Under the pieces are notes generated by a model. The model did no database searches. It saw only the letters and a list, made by a program, of their open reading frames with translations, and had not been told where the DNA came from. The position numbers were made by a program, and so were the translations under genes. From assembly GCA_937897615.1 (NCBI GenBank), contig CALCNO010000109.1, positions 1 to 12,417 of the forward strand: a DNA stretch of 12,417 nucleotides, written 5' to 3'. This DNA is from an uncultured Anaerolineaceae bacterium (GTDB taxonomy: Bacteria > Chloroflexota > Anaerolineae > Anaerolineales > Anaerolineaceae). Of the stretch, positions 1-6,940 are shown piece after piece; positions within the stretch are counted from its first letter, which is position 1; every line of letters starts with the position of its first letter.

Positions 1-1184
1 TATTTAAAGAACTCGTCGAGCAGCGATTTGTGATCGCCCATGCAGATCATGTGATGGTTGGCAATCGGTTGTTTCAGGAAATAAGAAAGGTCCTCTGGTA
101 ACCCAATTCGAATCTGGGTACGGCACAAACAGTCTTCGCTCAGGTTCTCCATAATGCGGCCGCTCTGGGCATAATATTCTTTGAAATCTTCTTTGCACTT
201 AAAAATCGTGCATTTATCCTCAGGCAATTCACCGGCAATGGAAACGCCCAGCCCGCTCTCAAAATGAGTGGTCAGCCGGTACTGCTCCGGCATGTTCATG
301 GGCAAAGTACAGTGGGCAAAAACGATTTCCCGTTTTTCCGGGAAGAGCCTGGCGGGGTTGGCCATAAAAACGGGCAAACCGGTCAATTCACCTAAAACGG
401 CCATCGAAACCAGGGCACGCCCGTCTCCCTCACAGGCAGCATAGATTCCCTCGGCATTGAGGATGGCGAGGCCAAGACAGCCGGTAATGCACACCGGCTG
501 AAGGATATCAAAGCAGCGGATTGTGATTCCCTTTAGCGAGTACCGATCAACCAGGCGCCGCATGGCGCCATAAACATGCAGAGCGCTCTCCAACTCCTGG
601 CTGTTGTATTGCTGGCGCTTGAGTTCTTGCGTATACTGGTTTTCGGCATATTTCTTTTGCTTTATTTCGGACAACAATTCTTCAAAGGGAATATCGATCA
701 ATTTCATTCCGCTGTTTTTTTCCAACACCTGCGGATCAACTTTGCTGGCAATTAACCAGGATGATTCCCCGGTTGTTCCCAGGATGTAGCTTTTCATTCG
801 CTCTTTCGCCAATGCAACCGTGAGGATCTGCTGGAGTTTCTTTCCCAGGGTTTCATTGTCGCCATGAAGAATCTCGCCGCGTAGCCCCCTTTCCTGCAAA
901 AACGCCAATATTTCCATGGCGGCGGCCAGCGAGTTATGGGATGGCCGGGTTAACAGGTAATATGGCCCGTTGATTAGATTGTGCATCTTCACAAACTGCT
1001 GTTCTGATCCGCCCGAAGCCACAAAAATAACATGGATGGGCTGATGAATAAAAGTCTCTTCATCGGCCAAGAAGAGTCCTAAACCTGAACTTTGGCCGAT
1101 ATCGTTTAGAAACGTCTGGCAGCTATTTTCAAAATCAGGGTCGTTATTATTGGCAGCCTTGATGCGATAGATTCCCAAATCCAT
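1..1184 (-). CDS. FucI/AraA-superfamily (L-fucose isomerase-like) protein, 3' end at or beyond window edge
   Basis: Direct translation of the minus strand from the ATG at 1184 gives 394 uninterrupted codons to the left edge; the last two bases read TA, so the next codon is either a stop or Tyr, and the gene is complete or nearly so. A good ribosome site (GAGGAG, 7 bases before ATG) fixes the start. The C-terminal half carries the conserved strings of the L-fucose isomerase-related family: ILNAEGIYAACEGD (residues 241-254), FMANP (273-277), AHCTLP (290-295), THFESGLGV (306-314), CRTQI (354-358) and NHH...GDH (376-384). Glu252, Asp254 and one His of 377/378 are the probable divalent-metal ligands by analogy with FucI. 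Family members interconvert aldoses and ketoses in the cytoplasm, but this type is shorter than true FucI (about 590 residues), and its substrate cannot be assigned. The N-terminal 200 residues are Rossmann-like and poorly conserved. No sugar transporter or kinase is visible because the neighbouring side lies outside the window. Confidence 0.88.
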   Translation of the reverse strand, partial: MDLGIYRIKAANNNDPDFENSCQTFLNDIGQSSGLGLFLADEETFIHQPIHVIFVASGGSEQQFVKMHNLINGPYYLLTRPSHNSLAAAMEILAFLQERGLRGEILHGDNETLGKKLQQILTVALAKERMKSYILGTTGESSWLIASKVDPQVLEKNSGMKLIDIPFEELLSEIKQKKYAENQYTQELKRQQYNSQELESALHVYGAMRRLVDRYSLKGITIRCFDILQPVCITGCLGLAILNAEGIYAACEGDGRALVSMAVLGELTGLPVFMANPARLFPEKREIVFAHCTLPMNMPEQYRLTTHFESGLGVSIAGELPEDKCTIFKCKEDFKEYYAQSGRIMENLSEDCLCRTQIRIGLPEDLSYFLKQPIANHHMICMGDHKSLLDEFFK

Positions 1185-1195
1185 CCCAATTCTCC

Positions 1196-1208
1196 TCACA
1201 AAATGTGA
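1196..1208. promoter_or_regulatory. Inverted repeat TCACA-AAA-TGTGA at the FucI-like leader
   Basis: A perfect 5-3-5 inverted repeat lies directly upstream of the minus-strand gene and overlaps its GAGGAG ribosome site by two bases. It could be a repressor operator in DNA or a small hairpin in the mRNA leader that masks the Shine-Dalgarno sequence. The half sites resemble CRP half sites but in the opposite orientation, so this is not a CRP box. The assignment as a regulatory site is inferred from symmetry and position only. Confidence 0.35.
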
Positions 1209-1355
1209 TCCCAACAAATCGATTGTAAAACATTTTAGCACTCTGCTGATAAAATCAGATCATCAACTGCACTGGTTATAGAAGAATGAACGTTGTGCCC
1301 CCGCCTGTAAATACCGGCTGGAAGCCATTCCAAATCCAAACAAAAGGTAAACCAC
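1209..1355. promoter_or_regulatory. Divergent intergenic region with second inverted repeat CTGAT-AAA-ATCAG
   Basis: This is the AT-rich space between the leftward isomerase-like gene and the rightward lipoprotein gene, so it must hold both promoters. At 1246-1258 lies a second perfect 5-3-5 inverted repeat with the same AAA centre as the one at 1196-1208 but different arms; the TAAAAT it contains (1250-1255) is a possible rightward -10 box. TACAAT on the minus strand (1227-1222) is a possible leftward -10 box. Neither has a convincing -35 at 16-18 bases, so both promoter calls are weak. No small gene is evident. Confidence 0.35.
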
Positions 1356-2924
1356 ATGAATCCCCTCTTTGCAACCGAGTACAAAAAAATCCGGAACATG
1401 CTGCTGGCTGTTCTGGTAACCCTTGGGCTTGCCGCCTGTAGCCCATCTGCCGTGACCACAACCCCCACGGCTGTGGCGACGCCTGCGCCCGCTGTCGTCA
1501 AGTTTGCCGATCCAGTGTTGGAGGCAGCAATACGCGGCACGCTGGGCAAGCCGGATGGCAACATCACCCGGGCAAGTATTCAAGCGGTCACGCGCCTGGA
1601 TTTCAGCACCGCATGGTCGCAGTACCTGCCGCAGAGCACACCCATTCAGGACCTCGGCGGACTGGAAGCCTTCACCAACCTCGAAAGCCTCGACCTGTCG
1701 GGGCAAGCCATCACCGACATTTCCGCTTTGCAGGGGCTGACCAAACTCACTTTCCTTTCTCTGGCCGGCAACCCGGTCAACGACCTTACCCCCCTCGCCG
1801 GGCTGACCGGTCTCAAGCTCTTGATCCTCTCCGGCAGCCAGGCGCAGGATTACAGCGCCCTTGCCAACCTGGTCAATTTGCAAGTCCTCCTGCTCGACAA
1901 TTCGACCATCACCGATCTCTCCCCGCTGTCCGGGCTGGCCAACCTGAACACCCTTTACCTGGCCAACGCCCCCGTGGATGACCTTTCGCCCCTCGAGAAC
2001 ATCTACCCTGCCCTCACGAAAAAAGACTTTATCCTCCCCTCCGCGCTGGTAGACCTGGGCTTCACGATGGACACGAACAGCCACGAGGCATACTTTGATA
2101 GCGAGGATGCCTCCTTTACCATCACCCATGAAGCATGGGGCACGCCTTCAAGAGAGGATAATCAGAATATCATTCGCATGTCCATGTACTTGAATGGTGA
2201 ATATAAAACATCGGTTGGTTATTATGGCATTCACAAGGTCTACGTCTGCCAAATGGATAAAGAAGGGCAGCCACAAGTGAACTACATTTACGACCCGGCC
2301 GACGGCAGCTTTAGCATTAGCCCGGAAGACCGCCCCAATGCGGAGCAAATGATCCGCGCAGCAATGGAGGTCGTGGAAGGCGAGGATGTGCTGCTTGCCC
2401 CTATCCGTTTCTATAACGCTGCCATCAAGAACACCTTCCACATGACCCCCGAAAAGCTGTTTGCCATGCGGTTTGAGCCGCCAACCCTCAAGAACCTGGG
2501 CTTTTTCCCGGACAGAGCCAACGCAGTCTGCCTGTATGAGCAACGTGGAGAAGATGTCTATAACATCGAAATCCACCGTCCGGAATGGGGTGAGAAGGAG
2601 TATGACGTCCGGTTCTTTACACCTCTAAGTGACGAGTACCGCATTGTTATCACTTACAGCATGGCCGAAAAGAAGTTTGTTGCAGGAATAGACGATAACA
2701 GCCAGGGTGGTGCCAGTTTTGAGCTATTCCGCGACACAAACGAGCATAGCGACGGCTGGAGCAGCAACAACGACATGACCGTGGAAGAATACTTTATCAA
2801 CGCATATAACGACCCTGCGATAGAGGATGTTTACCTGCATTCCATCGAGCTAATGGAGCAATATTTCATCGACAGGTTTGGCATGACCTTTGAAGAGCTG
2901 TATGCCCTACCTTCATGCGAATAA
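1356..2924 (+). CDS. Lipoprotein with internalin-type leucine-rich repeats and a tandemly duplicated C-terminal module
   Basis: The 522-residue product has a type II signal peptide (hydrophobic 15-25, lipobox LAAC with lipid-modified Cys28), a Thr/Pro/Ala-rich linker (30-48), and an LRR domain. The repeats fall in perfect 22-residue register at 97, 119, 141, 163, 185 and 207, each of the form (I/V)xDLxxLxxLxxLxxLxLxxx, as in bacterial internalin-like LRRs. Residues 231-522 form two copies of an unrecognised module: LVDLGF at 231 and LKNLGF at 378, EDV at 343 and 490, MTPEKLFA at 363 and MTFEELYA at 510. It should sit on the outer face of the cytoplasmic membrane or cell envelope and bind protein or polysaccharide ligands through the LRR surface; the ligand is unknown. 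The first ATG is used because Met15 would leave almost no positively charged n-region; AAAAGG eight bases upstream is a modest ribosome site. It stands alone, divergent from the isomerase-like gene. Confidence 0.9.
   Translation: MNPLFATEYKKIRNMLLAVLVTLGLAACSPSAVTTTPTAVATPAPAVVKFADPVLEAAIRGTLGKPDGNITRASIQAVTRLDFSTAWSQYLPQSTPIQDLGGLEAFTNLESLDLSGQAITDISALQGLTKLTFLSLAGNPVNDLTPLAGLTGLKLLILSGSQAQDYSALANLVNLQVLLLDNSTITDLSPLSGLANLNTLYLANAPVDDLSPLENIYPALTKKDFILPSALVDLGFTMDTNSHEAYFDSEDASFTITHEAWGTPSREDNQNIIRMSMYLNGEYKTSVGYYGIHKVYVCQMDKEGQPQVNYIYDPADGSFSISPEDRPNAEQMIRAAMEVVEGEDVLLAPIRFYNAAIKNTFHMTPEKLFAMRFEPPTLKNLGFFPDRANAVCLYEQRGEDVYNIEIHRPEWGEKEYDVRFFTPLSDEYRIVITYSMAEKKFVAGIDDNSQGGASFELFRDTNEHSDGWSSNNDMTVEEYFINAYNDPAIEDVYLHSIELMEQYFIDRFGMTFEELYALPSCE
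1644..1973 (+). repeat. Five exact-length 22-residue leucine-rich repeats (66 bp period)
   Basis: Repeats start at residues 97, 119, 141, 163 and 185 of the lipoprotein, with a sixth partial copy at 207. Each encodes a (I/V/A)xDxxxLxxLxxLxxLxLxxx unit. There is no insertion or deletion between units, so the solenoid is regular. The fourth copy is the most diverged (AQDYSALANLVNL). Confidence 0.85.
2046..2921 (+). repeat. Two tandem copies of an uncharacterised ~147-residue module
   Basis: Within the lipoprotein, residues 231-377 and 378-522 align with each other. Matching landmarks are LxxLGF near the start (offset 147), an (E)WG strand (THEAWG and HRPEWG, offset 150), EDVxL (offset 147) and FxMTxExLxA at the end (offset 147). 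The middle strands need compensating gaps. I know no named family for it. The pattern of alternating strands then a terminal helix suggests an alpha/beta sandwich, which is inference. Confidence 0.65.
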
Positions 2925-3020
2925 AGCACAAGGGGTGGGAACGAGGCCTGCATGGGATGGTGCCACAAAGAGATGTTTTAGGCTTTACGGGCGATTGGGC
3001 ATCTCCCCTGCGAATAGGCT

Positions 3021-3482
3021 ATGCGGGCAGAAAAGATGAAAAACATGCAAAACGATGAACTTGTAAAAGCACTTGAAATCATGGAGGAGCGATTCGGGCA
3101 TGATACGCTCATTTCGCTGGCAACCATTGATAATGACCGCCCTGCTGTGCGCATTGTCAACGGTTATTACAAGAATGGTGCATTTTACACGATCACCTAC
3201 GCGCTTTCAAACAAGATGAAACAGATAGAAACAAATTCAACGGTGGCGATCTGCGGTGAATGGTTTACAGCACATGGCGTTGGCGAAAATATCGGGCACG
3301 TTCGTGACGAGCGAAACAAGGAACTGGCAACAAAGCTCCGGGAAGCGTTCTCAGAATGGTATTCCAATGGGCACGTAGATGAGAGCGACCCGAATACGAT
3401 CATTCTACGTATCCGTTTGACGGATGGCCTCCTTTTTGATCACGGCAAAAGGTATGAGATTGACTTCAACGCCAGGGGGTAA
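3021..3482 (+). CDS. Pyridoxamine 5'-phosphate oxidase family (FMN-binding split barrel) protein
   Basis: The product (up to 153 residues) matches the small stand-alone PNPOx-like split-barrel family. Landmarks are FGxDTLISLATID (about 25-37), the RIVNGYYxNGAFYTITYALSNKMKQIE strand-turn-helix stretch (about 44-70), AICGEWFTAHGVGENIG (about 76-92), and the closing strand TIILRIRLTDGLLF. Such proteins dimerise and bind flavin, sometimes F420 or haem; most in this branch have no proven substrate, and the protein need not make PLP. The start is uncertain: ATGs at 3021, 3036 and 3045 are all in frame and none has a good ribosome site; homologues of this type usually begin close to the third. Overall style is strikingly like Firmicutes homologues, which may mean transfer. 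It lies between the LRR lipoprotein and the LAL regulator, with no operon link to either. Confidence 0.85.
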   Translation: MRAEKMKNMQNDELVKALEIMEERFGHDTLISLATIDNDRPAVRIVNGYYKNGAFYTITYALSNKMKQIETNSTVAICGEWFTAHGVGENIGHVRDERNKELATKLREAFSEWYSNGHVDESDPNTIILRIRLTDGLLFDHGKRYEIDFNARG

Positions 3483-3638
3483 CCGAACCCTGCTCCGGCG
3501 AGAACCTGGTAACAAGCGTTAGTTCTTATTAACCTGGCTCGCAGCAGTGGCTATGCGCTGGGCGCAATGTGTCCTCTTGCATGGCTTCGCCAATTCCTTA
3601 ACCGGTTCTTGGTTTTACTCCCCTGCAACGGTGCGATG

Positions 3639-3644
3639 TATAAT
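3639..3644 (+). promoter_or_regulatory. TATAAT -10 box of the LAL regulator gene
   Basis: A perfect -10 hexamer ends ten bases before the ATG at 3655, so transcription would begin at about 3650-3652 and give a transcript with almost no leader. No good -35 hexamer stands 16-18 bases upstream (best TTTTAC at 20-21). No Shine-Dalgarno sequence precedes the ATG, in keeping with leaderless initiation. The rest of the stretch 3483-3638 holds no gene or clear terminator that I can see. Confidence 0.45.
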
Positions 3645-3654
3645 CTGTCTCAGA

Positions 3655-6330
3655 ATGCCTGATTCCCTGCTCCTCACGAAACTCTACATTCCTCCGGTCA
3701 GGAAGGCCATAGTCCCGCGTGCGGGCCTGATTGCGCGCCTGAATGAGGGGTTAGCAGCAGGCCGCAAGTTGACCCTCATCTCCGCGCCTGCCGGGTTTGG
3801 CAAGACGACACTGGTCAGCGAGTGGATCGCTGGCTGCGGCCGACCGGTGGGATGGTTGTCGCTGGACGAAGGGGATACCAATCCGGCACGCTTCCTGTCT
3901 TACCTGGTGATGGCATTGCAGTTGGTCAAGCCAGGTATCGGTGAGAGGCTGCTGGCGGCACTCCAATCGCGCGAACCGCCTCAGCTTGAAGCGGTCTTAA
4001 CGGATCTGATAAACGAAATCACCTCCATCCCCGACAATTTCATTATAGTCCTCGATGATTACCATTCGGTGGAATCCAAACAGGTCGACCAGGCGGTTGG
4101 TTTCCTGCTCGAGCACCTGCCGCCGCAAATGCATCTCCTCATCGCTTCGCGGGAAGACCCCTCCCTGCCCCTTGCCCGCCTGCGCGCCAGGGGCCAATTG
4201 ACCGAGCTGCGCGCTGCGGATCTCCGTTTTTCTCCCGCAGAAGCCGCCGATTTCCTCAACCAGGTGATGGGCCTGAGCCTCTCCCCTGAAGACGTTGGCG
4301 CACTGGAAACCCGCACGGAGGGCTGGATCGCCGGGCTGCAAATGGCAGCCCTGTCCATGCGCGGGTTACTTGAAACCGGTGATTTCATTCGTTCCTTCAC
4401 CGGCAGCCATCGTTTTGTGTTGGATTACCTGATGGAAGAAGTGCTGGAACGCCAGACGGAAGAGGTTCAGGCGTTTCTGCTGCGCACTTCCATCCTTGGC
4501 CGCCTGTGCGGGCCGCTGTGTGATGCCCTTTTATCTGGCAATTACACATCCGGGCAGCAAACCCTGGAATATCTTGAGCGCGCCAACCTCTTCATTGTTC
4601 CCCTGGATAGCGATCGCTGCTGGTACCGCTATCATCATCTCTTTGGCGATCTTTTGCGCAAGCGCCTGGAGCAAAACCTTACCGCTGAGGGAATCGCCAG
4701 CCTGCACATGCGGGCCAGCGAATGGTATGAAAAGAATGGGCTGATCCTTGACGCCTTTAAGCATGCGGCAGCAGCCAATGATATTGAGCGCGCTGAAAGA
4801 CTGATGGAACACAAGCAGATGCCGATCAATCATCCCGGCGTGCCAGTGATCGTGTTGAACTGGCTGGAATCGTTGCCCGTGAGCGTGTTGAATTCAAAGC
4901 CCTCCCTGTGGTGGAAGCAGGCGGCGATGTTGATCGCCAACTACCAGACAATCGGTGTCGAAGAGAAACTCCAGGCAACCGAAGCCGCGCTGGCATCCAA
5001 AACCGCACCTGATGCAGAGATGGACGAATGGACGCGAAACCTGGTAGGGAAAATTGCGTACGCAAGGGCTGCGCTTGCCGCAACCCGCTACCAGACCGAA
5101 GCCACCCTTGTACACGCGCAACGCGCGATGGAGTTTCTGCATCCCAAGAACATAGTTTACCGAGCTGAAGTTACCCTCTACACTGGATTTGCCCGTTATT
5201 TACTGGGAGACCGGATCGCAGCAGAAGTAGCCTATAAGAAAGCACTATCTCTCGCCCAAACCGCTGGATACAATGAGGGTGTTGTAACGGCAACGATCCG
5301 CCTGGGGCAGATTCACGAATTGAGAAACCAGCTCCCCCAGGCGTTTGAGACTTACCAGAAGGTGCTAAAGATGGTCGGGGAGGATCCTCCTCCGCTTGCC
5401 ACTCTCGCATACATTGGCCTGGCGCGGATTTACTACAACTGGAATGACCTGGAGAGGGCCGAAGAATACGCAGAGCAGAGCCATCAACTGGCGCGCCTTT
5501 GCGAACAGGTGATTGACAGGTTGATCTCGAGTGAGTTGTTCCTCTCAAGGCTGGCAATCATCCGGCGGAATCCAGAGAGCGCGGATCGTTATTTAATTCA
5601 GGCAGAACAACATGCACGCCAATATGATTACACAGTTCGTTTTCCGGATATTGCCGCTGCCCGGGCTTTCCTCTGCCTCTACAACGGCGATGTAGATACC
5701 GCTGCACAACTGGTTCAAGATGCGGATCGCTGGCTTGTCCGCGCCGAGATACTCATTGCCCAGGGGCATCCCTCTGCTGCGCTTGACATCATCGTGCCGC
5801 ATCGCCAGAAAATGGAAGAGAAAAATCTTGAAGATCAGTTGCTAGTGACGGTTGTGCTGCAGGCGCTTGCCCTGTATGCCCGGGGTGAAAAAGAAGCGGC
5901 GCAGCAGGCTCTCAAGGAATCGCTCATAATGGCCGAACCCGGAGGATTCATCCGCCTCTTCGTAGATGCAGGCGAACCGATGCGCCTTATGCTGCAGGAT
6001 TTTAAATGCTGGACGGACCAGCATTTTGAGGAGCAAGATCGCCCGTTGATAGCTTATGTGGAGAAAATCCTGGCCGCCTTTGCATCCCCTGTGGAAGCGC
6101 AGGCCTCCCAATCGCCAGAGGCGCGCTCTGGTTTGGTCGAATCCTTGAGCGCCCGTGAACTGGAAGTATTGCAGCTCATCAGCCAGGGGCTCTCCAACCA
6201 GGAGATCGGTAAAAAGCTATTTCTGGCGCTGGACACCGTCAAAGGGCATAACCGGCGTATCTTTGAAAAACTGCAGGTAAACCGCCGCACCGAAGCCATT
6301 GCCCGCGCGCGCGAGCTGGGTTTGATCTAA
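3655..6330 (+). CDS. LAL-family (MalT-like) LuxR-type ATP-dependent transcriptional regulator
   Basis: The 891-residue product has the layout of the MalT/LAL family: an N-terminal STAND ATPase with P-loop SAPAGFGKTT (43-52), Walker B FIIVLDDYH (129-137) and the IASREDPSLPLARLRARGQL sensor stretch (about 160-180), then a long helical TPR-like ligand-sensing region (about 400-770), and a C-terminal LuxR helix-turn-helix (about 831-891: LSARELEVLQLISQGLSNQEIGKKLF ... TVKGHNRRIFEKL). Ligand plus ATP normally drive self-association and promoter activation. An upstream in-frame ATG at 3547 adds 36 residues that do not look like the family; Met37 begins the usual MPDSLLLTKLYIPP opening, so I start at 3655. 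It is monocistronic and lies just upstream of the two matched promoters P1 and P2, which makes them candidate targets. The inducer is unknown. Confidence 0.93.
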   Translation: MPDSLLLTKLYIPPVRKAIVPRAGLIARLNEGLAAGRKLTLISAPAGFGKTTLVSEWIAGCGRPVGWLSLDEGDTNPARFLSYLVMALQLVKPGIGERLLAALQSREPPQLEAVLTDLINEITSIPDNFIIVLDDYHSVESKQVDQAVGFLLEHLPPQMHLLIASREDPSLPLARLRARGQLTELRAADLRFSPAEAADFLNQVMGLSLSPEDVGALETRTEGWIAGLQMAALSMRGLLETGDFIRSFTGSHRFVLDYLMEEVLERQTEEVQAFLLRTSILGRLCGPLCDALLSGNYTSGQQTLEYLERANLFIVPLDSDRCWYRYHHLFGDLLRKRLEQNLTAEGIASLHMRASEWYEKNGLILDAFKHAAAANDIERAERLMEHKQMPINHPGVPVIVLNWLESLPVSVLNSKPSLWWKQAAMLIANYQTIGVEEKLQATEAALASKTAPDAEMDEWTRNLVGKIAYARAALAATRYQTEATLVHAQRAMEFLHPKNIVYRAEVTLYTGFARYLLGDRIAAEVAYKKALSLAQTAGYNEGVVTATIRLGQIHELRNQLPQAFETYQKVLKMVGEDPPPLATLAYIGLARIYYNWNDLERAEEYAEQSHQLARLCEQVIDRLISSELFLSRLAIIRRNPESADRYLIQAEQHARQYDYTVRFPDIAAARAFLCLYNGDVDTAAQLVQDADRWLVRAEILIAQGHPSAALDIIVPHRQKMEEKNLEDQLLVTVVLQALALYARGEKEAAQQALKESLIMAEPGGFIRLFVDAGEPMRLMLQDFKCWTDQHFEEQDRPLIAYVEKILAAFASPVEAQASQSPEARSGLVESLSARELEVLQLISQGLSNQEIGKKLFLALDTVKGHNRRIFEKLQVNRRTEAIARARELGLI

Positions 6331-6361
6331 CTCCCCTTCCTCTTCTTCTCCTTTCAATAAT

Positions 6362-6436
6362 TCAAATCAACACCTTCTCTCACACCAAAGTGTCTAGTTA
6401 TGGCGCTCTGGTGCGGGTATAGTAGCGCTGCAACAG
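6362..6436 (+). promoter_or_regulatory. P1: conserved activator-type promoter, copy 1
   Basis: The element has three parts. First is an imperfect inverted repeat ACACCTT-N10-AAAGTGT (6370-6393), lying within TCAAAxCAACAC...CACACCAAAGTGTCTA. Next is a 21-base spacer from 6397, of which only the last few bases are conserved. Last is GGGTATAGTAGCG (6415-6427) with -10 box TATAGT at 6418-6423, followed by TGCAACAG. The same parts recur at 7756-7830 with identical spacing. There is no good -35 hexamer, and the inverted repeat is centred about 48 bases before the expected transcription start near 6430, which is the usual place for an activator that replaces the -35 contact. It would serve the pseudogene and the membrane protein at 6941. 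Confidence 0.7.
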
Positions 6437-6484
6437 GCAGGAGCCAAAAATCACGGGTTTGGAAACCAACCAAAAGCAGTTGCA

Positions 6485-6900
6485 ATGGTGAACTTTTTTT
6501 CCCCGCTTGCATGTGGTTCTTGCGCTCTGCTGGTTGATGGGGAACGTCGTCCACCTGGTCTTTCAGAGAAAGTGGATATCTTCAATCATTAAGCAAAATC
6601 TTCTCGACCGGGCTGGAGTATGGAGAAAGACCCTGCCGGTCTGGCAAAGGAGTGAGGAGGAGAAAACGTATTGATTTTTGTACAGGCATTTACCGGAACC
6701 ACCTTCTATGCCTCAGGCCTGCTTGCGACTTCGTATTTGAGCCAATTGCCTTCCTTTCCGGTGATCGCGGCGATTTCTACGCGCTGCAACAGATCATCGG
6801 GCCAGTTGCGCTTTGGTCATTTATCCTGGCCGCAATCGGTCTCGCTGTCTATGCGATTACATCATCCCTGAGGCGCCACGCACGCGTTTCAAAACCCTGA
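6485..6900 (+). pseudogene. Frameshifted remnant of a small membrane protein (about 138 residues if repaired)
   Basis: Three reading-frame segments join end to end if three single-base indels are undone: MVNFF from 6485, switching at the T7 run (6494-6500; one T too many) to RLHVVLALCWLMGNVVHLVF...EEEKTY, ending in a TGA at 6672; then IFVQAFTGTTFYASGLLATS...FPVIAA from 6671 (one base missing); then DFYALQQIIGPVALWSFILA...RHARVSKP, ending at 6898-6900 (one base missing near 6765-6768). The repaired product has hydrophobic segments suitable for about three to four membrane helices. A GGAGGAG before TTG 6671 might once have started, or still start, a shorter protein. The family is not recognised. 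It sits in the P1 unit, directly before the intact gene at 6941. Sequencing error is possible but three indels in 420 bases, with all neighbours intact, favours decay. Confidence 0.55.
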
Positions 6901-6940
6901 TTTTTCTATAAACAAAAATACATTCAAAAAGGATACTAAG

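Noticed and set aside
1263..2129. Long minus-strand reading frame (288 codons) opposite the LRR lipoprotein
   Set aside because: It lies entirely over or antisense to the LRR gene and its promoter, the protein is low-complexity Gly/Gln/Val-rich from antisense LRR codons, and the plus-strand gene has a clear lipobox and repeats.
3488..3540. CTGCTCCGGCGAG and CTCGCAGCAG as a hairpin terminator after the PNPOx-like gene
   Set aside because: Arms pair only with gaps around a loop of more than 20 bases, and there is no T run.
3547..3654. N-terminal extension of the LAL regulator from the ATG at 3547
   Set aside because: The 36 extra residues do not fit the family, the family-type opening starts at 3655, and a TATAAT box lies inside the extension.
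6354..6554. Minus-strand reading frame over P1, with a similar one at 7625-7870 over P2
   Set aside because: Both share an RHFGV string only because they read through the duplicated promoter DNA; neither has a ribosome site or resembles a protein family.
6485..6591. 35-residue reading frame with CGSCALLVDGE, which recalls a 2Fe-2S ferredoxin motif
   Set aside because: Only two cysteines and no surrounding fold; the alternative frame gives a better membrane-protein reading that continues into the following pieces.
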